64,000 nt of DNA from Streptomyces aureocirculatus. Lineage in GTDB: Bacteria > Actinomycetota > Actinomycetes > Streptomycetales > Streptomycetaceae. Shown in pieces: positions 1-7,229 of this stretch (the first letter of the stretch is position 1; the number at the start of each line of letters is the position of its first letter). Where the stretch lies: assembly GCF_000720475.1 (NCBI RefSeq), contig NZ_JOAP01000007.1, positions 62,001-126,000 of the forward strand. Reading direction: 5' to 3'. The notes under the pieces were generated by a model, which saw nothing but the letters and a program-made list of their open reading frames with translations, had not been told where the DNA came from and searched no databases. The position numbers were made by a program, and so were the translations under genes.

Positions 1-654
1 CCAGCTTCCCGCCGCCACCATGCCGTGGATCATCGCGGCCAGATGCGCGGCGCCGTCCACGATCGCGGCGTCCACGACCTGCCCGGTGCCGGTGGCCCGC
101 GCGTGGTGCAGGGCGGCGAGGACGCCGACGACCAGGTACAGCGAGCCGCCCGCGTAGTCCCCGACGAGGTTGGCGGGGACGGCGGGCGGCTCCCCGGGGT
201 TGCCGATCATCCCGAGCGTGCCGGTGAGGGCGATGTAGGAGATGTCGTGCCCGGCGCGCGGGGCGAGCGGGCCGTCCTGGCCCCAGCCGGTCATGCGGCC
301 GTACACGAGCGCCGGATTGCGGGCGTGGCAGGCCTCGGGGCCGACGCCGAGGCGCTCGGCGACCCCGGGGCGGTAGCCCTCGACGAGTACGTCCGCCCGT
401 GCGGCGAGGTCCAGGACGCGGGCCGCGCCACCGGGGGACTTCAGATCGACGACGACGCTGCGTTTGTTGCGGTTGGTGACGTCGTAGGCGGGATCGATCG
501 CGAGGCCCGGGCCGCCGGGGCGGTCGACGCGCACGACGTCGGCGCCCAGGTCGGCGAGCAGCATGGCGGCGAAGGGGCCGGGCCCGATGCCCGCGAGCTC
601 CACCACCCGCACGCCCGTCAGCGGGCCGTGAACGCCTTTGTCCGGCACTGCCAT
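1..654 (-). CDS. CaiB/BaiF CoA transferase, alpha-methylacyl-CoA racemase type (partial, 3' end outside window)
   Basis: The reverse strand reads open from an ATG at 654 to the window edge (218 codons). The N-terminus carries the family motif [22 protein letters not shown], then VDLK and a GHDISY segment. The latter aligns with the catalytic-His region of alpha-methylacyl-CoA racemase, and the GDYAGGS further on with its Asp region, so both acid/base residues appear present (about His136 and Asp166). The family epimerises or transfers CoA on 2-methyl-branched acyl-CoAs; in mycobacteria such racemases serve sterol side-chain and branched-fatty-acid breakdown. The gene is divergent from the reductase at 902. 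Two palindromic sites lie in the 247-bp gap (see regulatory entry). Whether it is a racemase or another class III CoA transferase cannot be settled from this half. Confidence 0.85.
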   Translation of the reverse strand, partial: MAVPDKGVHGPLTGVRVVELAGIGPGPFAAMLLADLGADVVRVDRPGGPGLAIDPAYDVTNRNKRSVVVDLKSPGGAARVLDLAARADVLVEGYRPGVAERLGVGPEACHARNPALVYGRMTGWGQDGPLAPRAGHDISYIALTGTLGMIGNPGEPPAVPANLVGDYAGGSLYLVVGVLAALHHARATGTGQVVDAAIVDGAAHLAAMIHGMVAAGSW

Positions 655-700
655 TGAGCCCCCAGCACTGTGACACAACCGATGTAACACCAGTGATGCT

Positions 701-748
701 AAGAACGTGTTCCACTCCGCACAAGCCCCCGGCGAGCAAGCGCTTAGC
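701..748. promoter_or_regulatory. Two candidate operators between the CoA transferase and the reductase
   Basis: AAGAACGTGTTCCA at 701-714 matches the KstR-type consensus TnnAACnnGTTnnA at all specified positions except the first. It lies about 47 bp upstream of the CoA transferase start. AGCAAGCGCTTAGC at 735-748 matches 8 of 10 specified positions of the mycobacterial KstR2 consensus AnCAAGnnCTTGnT. Both are TetR-type palindromes. The link to a particular regulator is inference. Confidence 0.35.
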
Positions 749-901
749 CCGCGGGCGTGGCACGGGTCACGCGGGCACCCCGCGGGACGGGTACCCGGGT
801 GCTCCGCCCGTCCCGGCGGACACCGTCGTGTCACGGTGCCGCCCCGCTCACGCTAGCCTCGGCCACCGACAACGGCGCGGGACACACGGCTGAGAGGTGC
901 C

Positions 902-2089
902 ATGAGCAGTCAGGACCAGGACCGTCCGTACGACATCGTGCTCTTCGGGGCGACGAGTTTCGTGGGTGCGCTGACGGCCGCCTATCTTTCCGAACACGCA
1001 CCCGAGACGCTCCGCTGGGCCATCGCGGGGCGCGACGCGGACAAGCTGCGGCGGCTGCGCGAGCGCCTCGCCGCGGACCGCCCGGGGTGCGCCGAACTGC
1101 CCGTCGTGCAGGCGGACGCGGCCGATCCCGCGTCGCTGCGCGAACTGGCCGCGTGCACCCGCGTGGTGGCGAGCACCGTCGGCCCCTACCTGACCCACGG
1201 GCAGGAGCTGGTGGCCGCGTGCGCGGAGGCCGGCACCGACTACGCCGATCTGACCGGCGAGCCGGAGTTCGTGGACCTGATGTACGTGCGGCACGACGCC
1301 CGCGCGCGGGAGACCGGCGCGCGCCTGGTGCACGCCTGTGGCTTCGACTCGGTTCCGCACGACCTGGGCGTGTACTACACGGTGCGGCAGTTGCCGCAGG
1401 ACGTGCCCCTGCGCGTCGACGGCTTCGTCAGCGTCAAGGCACGGTTCTCCGGCGGTACGTTCGCCTCCGCGCTCCAGCAGTTCGCGCGCGGCCCGCAGTT
1501 GCTCGCCGCCGCGCGCGAACGGCGCAGGCACGAGCCCCGGCTCGCGGACCGCAAGGCGTACGCCCCGCCGAGCGCCCCTCGCTACGCCGGCGAGATCGGT
1601 GCCTGGGCGTTGCCGCTGCCGACCATCGACCCGCAGGTCGTGCAGCGTTCGGCGCGGGCGCTGCCGCGGTACGGGCCCGACTTCCGCTACCGCCACTACG
1701 CCGCGGTGCGGTCGCTGCCCGTGGCGCTCGGCGGCGTGGCGGGCGTGACGGCGCTGTTCGCCGCGGCGCAGCTCCCGCCCGTGCGGCGCCGTCTGTCGGG
1801 CCTGCTCAAGCCCGGTGAGGGACCCGACGCGGCGCGGCGGGCGGCCAGTTGGTTCTCCGTGCGGTTCGTCGGGGAGGGCGGCGGGCAGCGGGTCTTCACC
1901 GAGGTGTGGGGCGGCGACCCCGGGTACGACGAGACCGCGAAGATCCTCGCGGAGGCCTCGATGTGCCTGGCCCTCGACGACCTGCCCGCGGCCGCGGGAC
2001 AGGTGACACCGGCAGCGGCGATGGGTGACGCGTTGACGGCGCGGCTCGTGGCGGCGGGGATGGGGTTCCGGGTGGCGGCGCGGCGCTGA
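902..2089 (+). CDS. Saccharopine dehydrogenase family / trans-acting enoyl reductase-like protein
   Basis: 395-residue protein with an N-terminal NAD(P)-binding Rossmann fold (DIVLFGATSFVG, about residues 10-21), then the family signatures STVGPYLTHG, DYADLTGE and HACGFDSVPHDLG. This is the saccharopine-dehydrogenase-like group that includes mycobacterial trans-acting enoyl reductases of polyketide lipid synthesis. Most actinobacterial members have no known substrate. A short hydrophobic stretch near residues 270-290 (LGGVAGVTALFAAAQL) suggests peripheral membrane contact. The ATG at 902 follows GAGAGGTGCC, an acceptable ribosome-binding site. Divergent from the CoA transferase. Family assignment is firm; the reaction is unknown. 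Confidence 0.85.
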   Translation: MSSQDQDRPYDIVLFGATSFVGALTAAYLSEHAPETLRWAIAGRDADKLRRLRERLAADRPGCAELPVVQADAADPASLRELAACTRVVASTVGPYLTHGQELVAACAEAGTDYADLTGEPEFVDLMYVRHDARARETGARLVHACGFDSVPHDLGVYYTVRQLPQDVPLRVDGFVSVKARFSGGTFASALQQFARGPQLLAAARERRRHEPRLADRKAYAPPSAPRYAGEIGAWALPLPTIDPQVVQRSARALPRYGPDFRYRHYAAVRSLPVALGGVAGVTALFAAAQLPPVRRRLSGLLKPGEGPDAARRAASWFSVRFVGEGGGQRVFTEVWGGDPGYDETAKILAEASMCLALDDLPAAAGQVTPAAAMGDALTARLVAAGMGFRVAARR

Positions 2090-2119
2090 GGGCCCCCCGG
2101 GGGGGGGCCGGGCGGGTTG

Positions 2120-2375
2120 CTGAAGCTGTCCCGGCGCCGGGCGGGGCCGGAGGCGTCGGGCGCCGGGCAGGGGCGAAGCCGCCGGACGCCGGGCGGGGGG
2201 GCGAAGCCGCCGGGCGAGGCCGAAGGCGCCGGGCGCCGGGCCGGGCCGAAGGCGCCGGACACCCAGCGAGGCCGAAGGCGCCGGACACCCAGCGGGGGCG
2301 AAGGCGCCGGGCGGGGCCGAAGCAGCCGGACACCGGGCGAGGCCGAAGGCGTCGGGCGTCGGGCGTCGGGCAGAG
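2120..2375. repeat. GC-rich degenerate tandem repeat between convergent genes
   Basis: The 314-bp gap between the reductase stop and the endonuclease V stop is filled with roughly 25-bp units built on CCGAAGGCGCCGGACACC, about nine imperfect copies. Two neighbouring copies in the middle are almost identical, and the array ends in three GGGCGTC steps. No gene is credible here; long ORFs in several frames are products of the repeat. It may act as a convergent-transcription terminator region. Confidence 0.7.
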
Positions 2376-2403
2376 CTGTGCCCCACCCGCCCGACCCGGC
2401 CCG

Positions 2404-3120
2404 TCAGGTGCCCGTGGCCTCCCGCAGTGCCGCCCGGCACAGCGCGTCCGCCCTGCGGGTGGTCTCCGGGAGGCGGTAGCGCGGGGTGAGGTGCAGGGTG
2501 TGGGCGCGGGCCGCGGCGAGGGTCACGCGGTGGCCCACGGAGACGAACACCGGCTTGACGCCCGCGCGGGTGCGCAGCGCGCTGCCGACCTCCTCCGCGC
2601 CGTCGAGCAGCGGCGTCGCACTGCCGCGCGCGTCGTCCGGCACCTCGTGGGCGAACGTGAACGGGTTCTTGGCGACCCCGATCGTGGGCCGCCCGGTGAG
2701 CACACCGAGGTGGCTCGCGAGGCCGAAGCGGCGCGGGTGCGCGATGCCGTAGCCGTCGCACACGACGAGCCCCGGATCGGCGTCGAGCGCGTCCAGGGCG
2801 GCGAGGACGGCGGGCACTTCACGGAACGCCAACAGGCCGGGAACGTACGGGAAGGCGACCCGGCCGACCGCCGTGGCCTCCTCGACGACCTCCAGGCTCG
2901 CCGCGTCCAGGACGACGACCGCCGCGGCGACCACGTCGCGCTCGTCGTCGTAGGCCACGTCCACGCCCGTGACATGGCCACTGCCCGGCGGCGGCCCCGC
3001 CTCGCCGAGCACGACCCGCGCCCGCAGGGCGTCCTGGACGGCGCGGGCCGCCGCCTCGTCCGTGGGCCAGTCGGCGGGGAGGGGCGGGATGCTCGCCGTG
3101 CGCGGGTTCGTCGAAGACAT
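2404..3120 (-). CDS. nfi: Endonuclease V (deoxyinosine 3'-endonuclease)
   Basis: 238 residues from the ATG at 3120; in-frame ATGs at 3126 and 3135 would add two or five residues, and no clear ribosome-binding site picks between them. Endonuclease V cuts one phosphodiester 3' of deaminated adenine (hypoxanthine) in DNA or RNA. Visible family motifs are GVDVAYDDERD with the first metal-binding Asp, FPYVPGLLAFRE, VCDGYGIAHPRRFGLASHLGV with the second Asp, and TIGVAKNPF. Length is typical. Convergent with the upstream reductase and divergent from the YciI gene. Confidence 0.92.
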   Translation of the reverse strand: MSSTNPRTASIPPLPADWPTDEAAARAVQDALRARVVLGEAGPPPGSGHVTGVDVAYDDERDVVAAAVVVLDAASLEVVEEATAVGRVAFPYVPGLLAFREVPAVLAALDALDADPGLVVCDGYGIAHPRRFGLASHLGVLTGRPTIGVAKNPFTFAHEVPDDARGSATPLLDGAEEVGSALRTRAGVKPVFVSVGHRVTLAAARAHTLHLTPRYRLPETTRRADALCRAALREATGT

Positions 3121-3276
3121 ACTCATCGTGCGCATCAGCCTAGAGCGCCCCCAGTACATCCCTGCAAAGTTTTGGCAGGCCCCCGAGGTCGACCCGGTGC
3201 GGCCGGGGGACGGCCACGCCCGGCGACGGCCCCCGAGGGGCTGTCGTCGTACCGGCGTCGCGGTAGCCTCACGATC

Positions 3277-3576
3277 ATGTTTGTCATGGAGCTGACCTAC
3301 ACCGCATCGGTCGACCGCGTCGACGCCCTGCTCACCGAGCATGTCGCCTGGCTGGACGCGCAGTACGCGGCCGGCGTGTTCATCGCTTCGGGGCGCAAGA
3401 ACCCGCGTGACGGCGGCGTGATCCTCGCCGTGGGCGACCACCGTGCGGACATCGAGCGGCTCGCCGCGAGCGACCCGTTCGCCGTCGGGGGCGTGTGCAC
3501 GTACCGCATCACCGAGTTCTTCGCGACGAAGACGGCTGCCGAGCTCGCGCCTTACCGGCAGGAGTTGCCCTCCTGA
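3277..3576 (+). CDS. YciI family protein
   Basis: 99-residue protein with the ferredoxin-like YciI fold. It starts FVMELTYTASVDRVDALLTEHVAWLD, where the His and the Asp (HVAWLD) are the conserved pair of the family, and continues GVFIASGRKNPRDGGVI and SDPFAVGGVCTYRITEF. YciI proteins resemble muconolactone isomerase folds and are of largely unknown activity. A later ATG at codon 4 is possible. Followed at once by a strong bidirectional terminator. Confidence 0.88.
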   Translation: MFVMELTYTASVDRVDALLTEHVAWLDAQYAAGVFIASGRKNPRDGGVILAVGDHRADIERLAASDPFAVGGVCTYRITEFFATKTAAELAPYRQELPS

Positions 3577-3605
3577 AGTCCGTGCCCGGCCGGGCACGAC
3601 ACCTA

Positions 3606-3645
3606 GGCCGGTGCCCCGGGCCCCGCCGGGCCCGGGGCATCGGCC
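3606..3645. terminator. Bidirectional terminator between YciI gene and propeller gene
   Basis: An 18-bp stem with one G-U wobble (arms 3606-3623 and 3628-3645) and a 4-nt loop lies in the gap between two convergent genes and touches the stop codon of the second. Confidence 0.8.
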
Positions 3646-5145
3646 TCAGCCCCGTTCGAGGCGCGCCACGCGCCCCTTCTCCCCCGCCGCCCAGCAACTC
3701 AGGTCCCGAGCGCAGTCCACGGTGTCGTACGAACCGCCGTCCACCGTGCGCCAGGTGCGGCCGCTGTCCGTCGTGACGTCCGTGCCGGTCGGGCCGACCG
3801 CGATGGCGGTGCCGCGGGAGTACGGGAACCAGGCGACGCCCGAGCGGTAGGCGGGGGCGGGCCGCGCCGATGGCTGCCAGGTCCGGCCGCCGTCACGGGT
3901 CAGCGCGGACGCCCGGGGCGACTGCTCGCCGGGGCGGTAGTCGCCGCCGACCGCGATGCCGTGGGCGCGGTCGCGGAAGGCGAGGCCGAAGACTCCGCGA
4001 GCCGGGTCGCCGCCCGGAACGGGGGTGTCCGCGACGGTCCACGTCCGTCCCCTGTCCGCCGAGTGCAGCACGCGCGCGCGGGCCGCGCCGCCCGTCGCGA
4101 GCCACACGTCACGCGGGCCCGAACTCACCAGGCACTGGCCGCTCGCCGCGAACGCGCTCTCGCCCTGCTGCGCCGCGGGCATGCCCTTGTCGGGCAGCAC
4201 TCGCCAGGAACGGCCGCCGTCCGCGGTCGACAGGATGCGGTACTTGCCGTCCACCGGGTCGCTCATCGCCAGGCCGTGACGCCGGTCGAAGAACGTCATG
4301 CAGTCGTAGAACGCCCTGGGGTCGGCGTTGCGGAACGACTCCGTCCAGGTGGCGCCGCCGTCGGTGGTACGGAGCACCCGGGAGGCGTCGCCCTCGCCGA
4401 TCGCCAGGACCACGGCGCGGCGGCCGTCGAACGCCTCGACGTCCCGGAATTCGAGGGCGCCCGCCCCGGGCGGTGACACATCACGCCAGCTCGCGCCGCC
4501 GTCGGTGGTGCGGAGCACGGTGCCCCTCGAACCGGCCGCCCACGCGGTACTCCGGCTGACGGCCGCGAGCCCCCGGAAGCGGGCGTCGGTGCGGGTGGGC
4601 TTGAGCGACCAGGAGGGCGGGGTGAGCGCCCCGGCCCCGGAGGTCCGGATGAGCGCCGGGGAAGGCGGGGCGGTGGTGCGCGGGTCGGGGTCGGTGCGCG
4701 ATCCGCGGTCCGCGTGCGGGGCCGACACGTCGTTCGGGACGCCGCTAGCACGCAGAGCCGGTACGACGTCCGAGGCACCGCCCCCGGCCGGGACCGCCGC
4801 GATCGACGTCAACGCCAGCGCCGCGACGCCGAGGCCCGCCCACATCCCCCGGCCCGCACGCCGGGACGGCTCAGCACGGCGGGACACCTCGACGCGGCGG
4901 GACGGCTCAGCACGCCGGGACCCCTCAGCACGCCGGGACGGCCCGGCACGGCGGGACACCTCGGAACGCCGGGACCCCTCAGCACGCCGGGACACCTCGA
5001 CGCGCCGGGACGCCTCCGAAGGCTCCGGGCTCCCGGACCCGGCCGGGCGCCGGGACCGCGGCGGCCGCCCCGCACCCGCGTCGCCCCCGGCTCTCCTCAT
5101 ACGTATCGCCCGCATCGCGCGCCCCTCCCGGTCCGCCTGCCCCAT
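3646..5145 (-). CDS. Membrane-anchored Asp-box (BNR/YCF48-like) beta-propeller protein with SRR-repeat N-terminus
   Basis: About 499 residues if the ATG at 5145 is used; in-frame ATGs follow at codons 11 and 16. Residues 45-97 are a basic hexapeptide repeat of the form SRRAEP/SRRVEV (about nine copies). One hydrophobic segment follows (WAGLGVAALALTSIAAVPAGG), then a linker rich in Pro and Thr, then a propeller with repeated T-D-G-G-x-S/T-W boxes (LRTTDGGASW, LRTTDGGATW, LSTADGGRSW, LHSADRGRTW, LTRDGGRTW, VTTDSGRTW). The propeller resembles plant/cyanobacterial HCF136 (YCF48) and sialidase-like folds and is probably outside the cell. No enzymatic residues are recognised. If translation began at the Met just before the membrane segment (GMWAGL), the repeat would not be made, so the start matters. 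Confidence 0.75.
   Translation of the reverse strand: MGQADREGRAMRAIRMRRAGGDAGAGRPPRSRRPAGSGSPEPSEASRRVEVSRRAEGSRRSEVSRRAGPSRRAEGSRRAEPSRRVEVSRRAEPSRRAGRGMWAGLGVAALALTSIAAVPAGGGASDVVPALRASGVPNDVSAPHADRGSRTDPDPRTTAPPSPALIRTSGAGALTPPSWSLKPTRTDARFRGLAAVSRSTAWAAGSRGTVLRTTDGGASWRDVSPPGAGALEFRDVEAFDGRRAVVLAIGEGDASRVLRTTDGGATWTESFRNADPRAFYDCMTFFDRRHGLAMSDPVDGKYRILSTADGGRSWRVLPDKGMPAAQQGESAFAASGQCLVSSGPRDVWLATGGAARARVLHSADRGRTWTVADTPVPGGDPARGVFGLAFRDRAHGIAVGGDYRPGEQSPRASALTRDGGRTWQPSARPAPAYRSGVAWFPYSRGTAIAVGPTGTDVTTDSGRTWRTVDGGSYDTVDCARDLSCWAAGEKGRVARLERG
4860..5015. repeat. 18-bp tandem repeat encoding SRR hexapeptides
   Basis: About nine copies of an 18-bp unit (core CGCCGGGACNCCTC on the + strand) lie inside the propeller gene and encode the SRR hexapeptide array. 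Individual units differ by one or two bases, and codon phase is kept throughout. Confidence 0.8.
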
Positions 5146-5397
5146 GCCTCTCGTGGCGGGGCGAAGCTAGCCCACCCCCGGGGCCTCGTCCAGACAGCGG
5201 AACCGGGGACTCGAAGATCACCCGGGCGGCGGTCCGCGGGAACCGGCGGCGCCCGCGCGCTGTCGCGGTGACAGACGTCACTCGCTTCGGAGGGGTCCTC
5301 GCGTGCACGGATCTCCCGATTCCGACGTCTATTCAAGTGCCCGACCCCGGTCGTGCGCACTCCGGTCGTCCAGCCGTCAGAGTTGAGGGAGCAGGCG

Positions 5398-5814
5398 TTG
5401 TCCACTGTCATCGAGCAAGCCGTTGAGGCCCGCCTGGTCGCCGCCGCGCCCCGGATGCCCACCATTCCCGCCACGCTCCACTACGACCGGCGCGACCCGT
5501 TCGCCGTCCGGATGAGCTTCCCGGCCCCGGCGACCCTGGAGGGCGTCGAGGTCTTCTGGACGTTCTCCCGTGAGCTGCTCGCGCAGGGCGTGGAGACCGC
5601 GTCGGGCGACGGTGACGTACGGGTGCGCCCCTACGGGTACGACCGCACCGTCCTGGAGTTCCACGCGCCCGAGGGCACGGCCATCGTCCACATCCGCACC
5701 GGCGATCTGCGCCGCTTCCTGCACAGCACGACCACCCTGGTGCCCGCCGGGCAGGAGCACCTGCACGTGGACCTGGACCAGGACCTGGCCGAGCTGATGC
5801 GCGACGCGTGCTGA
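5398..5814 (+). CDS. ssgD: SsgA-like protein (SALP), sporulation/cell-division regulator, likely SsgD
   Basis: 138 residues from a TTG at 5398, chosen because GAGGGAG stands 7-10 bases upstream; a GTG at 5353 lacks such a site. SALPs are found in sporulating actinomycetes and steer peptidoglycan synthesis and septum placement; SsgD has been linked to lateral wall integrity. Family features are LHYDRRDPFAVRMSF near the N-terminus, VFWTFSRELLAQGV, GDVRVRPYG, a central hydrophobic strand and a C-terminal VPAGQEHLHVDLDQDL. The family is certain. The ssgD name rests on remembered gene order in S. coelicolor, where ssgD lies near the ABC-F/UvrA-like pair and the small laccase, so it is tentative. 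Confidence 0.8.
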   Translation: MSTVIEQAVEARLVAAAPRMPTIPATLHYDRRDPFAVRMSFPAPATLEGVEVFWTFSRELLAQGVETASGDGDVRVRPYGYDRTVLEFHAPEGTAIVHIRTGDLRRFLHSTTTLVPAGQEHLHVDLDQDLAELMRDAC

Positions 5815-5896
5815 GGCACGCGCCCGCCCCGCCGCATCTGCCGTAGCGCCCCTACAGGCTTCCGCAGCGCCCTGGCGGCTGCCGCGGAGCCCCCGG

Positions 5897-6745
5897 TCAG
5901 CCGCCGAACAACTCGTTCAGCTCCGCGTAGTCGAGGCCGCCCGCCAGCGTTCCGTAGGTCCCCTCGGTGAGCAGTTCCGTCGCGGCCTCGCGGACCAGCG
6001 CGTGCGCCGCCTGCGCGATGCCGGAGCCGACGCTGACGCGCGCGACACCGAGCGCGGCGAGTTCTGCGACCGTCGGCGCGCCCGGCCCCGCCATGACGTT
6101 CACCGGCCCGTCTATCCCCTCGACCAGCGCCTGGACCGTCACCGGGTCCACCGCTCCGGGCACGAACACACCGTCCGCGCCCACGGCGAGAAACGCGGCG
6201 GCCCGTTCGAGGGTCAGCGCGACCCGCGCGTCCGGGCCGTCACCCACACCCCGCAGATAAGTGTCGACGCGCGCGTTCACGAACAGTTCGACGCCCGCCG
6301 CGTCGGCGGCCTTGCGCGCGGCCGCGATCCGCTCGGACTGCTCGGCGAGGGGCCGCAGCGGCTCGCCCGCCCCGCGCCGGGAGTCCTCGATGTTCACGCC
6401 CACGGCCCCCGCGTCGACGACGGCCCGCACCGTGTCCGCCACGCCCGCCGCGTCCCGCGCGTAACCGCTCTCGATGTCGGCGGTCACCGGCACGTCGACG
6501 GCGTCCACGATCGCGGCGACGGCGGTGAGCGCCCGCTCACGGGTGAGCCGGTCACCGTCGGCGGTGCCCAGGGCCCAGGCGAGACCCGCGCTGGTGGTGG
6601 CGACGGCCCGCGCTCCCGCCACCCGGACGATGCGGGCGCTCGCGACGTCCCAGGCGTTGGGCAGGACGAGCGGCGATCCGGGAGTGTGCAGGGCGCGGAA
6701 GGCGGGTGCCGAGGCCGCGACGGCGGTGGCGTTCTGGTTCGTCAT
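5897..6745 (-). CDS. Isocitrate lyase / PEP mutase family protein
   Basis: 282 residues from the ATG at 6745 (a second ATG at 6754 adds three residues). A TIM-barrel phosphoenolpyruvate mutase-like enzyme: NAWDVASARI, TTSAGLAWALG, the Mg-binding DIESGYA strand, GVNIEDS and FVNARVD are all visible. These enzymes act on C-C or P-C bonds next to an oxaloacetate-like or phosphonate group. The isocitrate lyase KKCGH signature is absent, which points to the carboxyphosphonoenolpyruvate mutase / 2-methylisocitrate lyase-like side of the family. No pathway partner lies beside it. Substrate unknown. Confidence 0.85.
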   Translation of the reverse strand: MTNQNATAVAASAPAFRALHTPGSPLVLPNAWDVASARIVRVAGARAVATTSAGLAWALGTADGDRLTRERALTAVAAIVDAVDVPVTADIESGYARDAAGVADTVRAVVDAGAVGVNIEDSRRGAGEPLRPLAEQSERIAAARKAADAAGVELFVNARVDTYLRGVGDGPDARVALTLERAAAFLAVGADGVFVPGAVDPVTVQALVEGIDGPVNVMAGPGAPTVAELAALGVARVSVGSGIAQAAHALVREAATELLTEGTYGTLAGGLDYAELNELFGG

Positions 6746-6831
6746 GCGCAGCACTCAAGCAGGCGCTACCCGCTACGGTCCGGCGAGAATCCGACATGGC
6801 CCTCCGGCAACCGGCCCGGCACGATATTCCG

Positions 6832-6861
6832 TTGACACCCCCACCGCGCCCTCCCTACGTT
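6832..6861 (+). promoter_or_regulatory. Candidate promoter of the ABC-F leader
   Basis: TTGACA at 6832-6837 is followed after 18 bp by TACGTT at 6856-6861, close to the vegetative -35/-10 pattern. If used, transcription would begin near 6868 and give a leader of about 360 nt before the ABC-F start codon. Confidence 0.5.
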
Positions 6862-6941
6862 GTACAACGCTTCTGTCGCCGTCGAACGGAGTAGGACGTT
6901 GCTCGTCTGAGGTCTTGGCACACCGCGCCACACAGCCACCC

Positions 6942-7038
6942 ATGAACACCTCCGTTCATGGCCGCCCTCGTGAACACCTTGTTCATGGCCCTCGTGAACA
7001 CCGTCGTTCATGACGCTCGTGAACACCTTCCGTTCATG
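6942..7038 (+). repeat. Four tandem short palindromes in the ABC-F leader
   Basis: Four copies of RTGAACACC-(2 to 4 nt)-GTTCATG lie at 6942-6960, 6970-6987, 6994-7012 and 7019-7038, with start-to-start spacings of 28, 24 and 25 bp. Each copy can fold into a 6-7 bp stem. A 23-codon ORF (6942-7013) runs across the first three copies. A GGCCCGT-TC-ACGGGCC hairpin follows at 7098-7113. Operator array or RNA attenuator are both possible. Confidence 0.75.
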
Positions 7039-7229
7039 ACGCCCTCGCTGTGTATGTCGCGTGCGACCTCGGCGTACGAGCCGTCCGTTCCGGCACGGGC
7101 CCGTTCACGGGCCTTCCTCCGCGCTCCGGCCCCCGGCCCCCTGCCGCCGCCGTGTCCCGTACGCGCTGTCGCGATGTCCCGCACGCGTTGCCCGACACCC
7201 ACGCTCCAGCCAGCGACCGCGAGGCCTGT

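Noticed and set aside
848..2761. Long minus-strand ORF over the reductase and repeat region
   Set aside because: High-GC shadow frame with Arg/Ala/Pro-rich nonsense; the + strand has a clear family protein.
6942..7013. 23-codon ORF in the ABC-F leader as a true leader peptide gene
   Set aside because: No ribosome-binding site is visible before its ATG; kept only as part of the leader finding.
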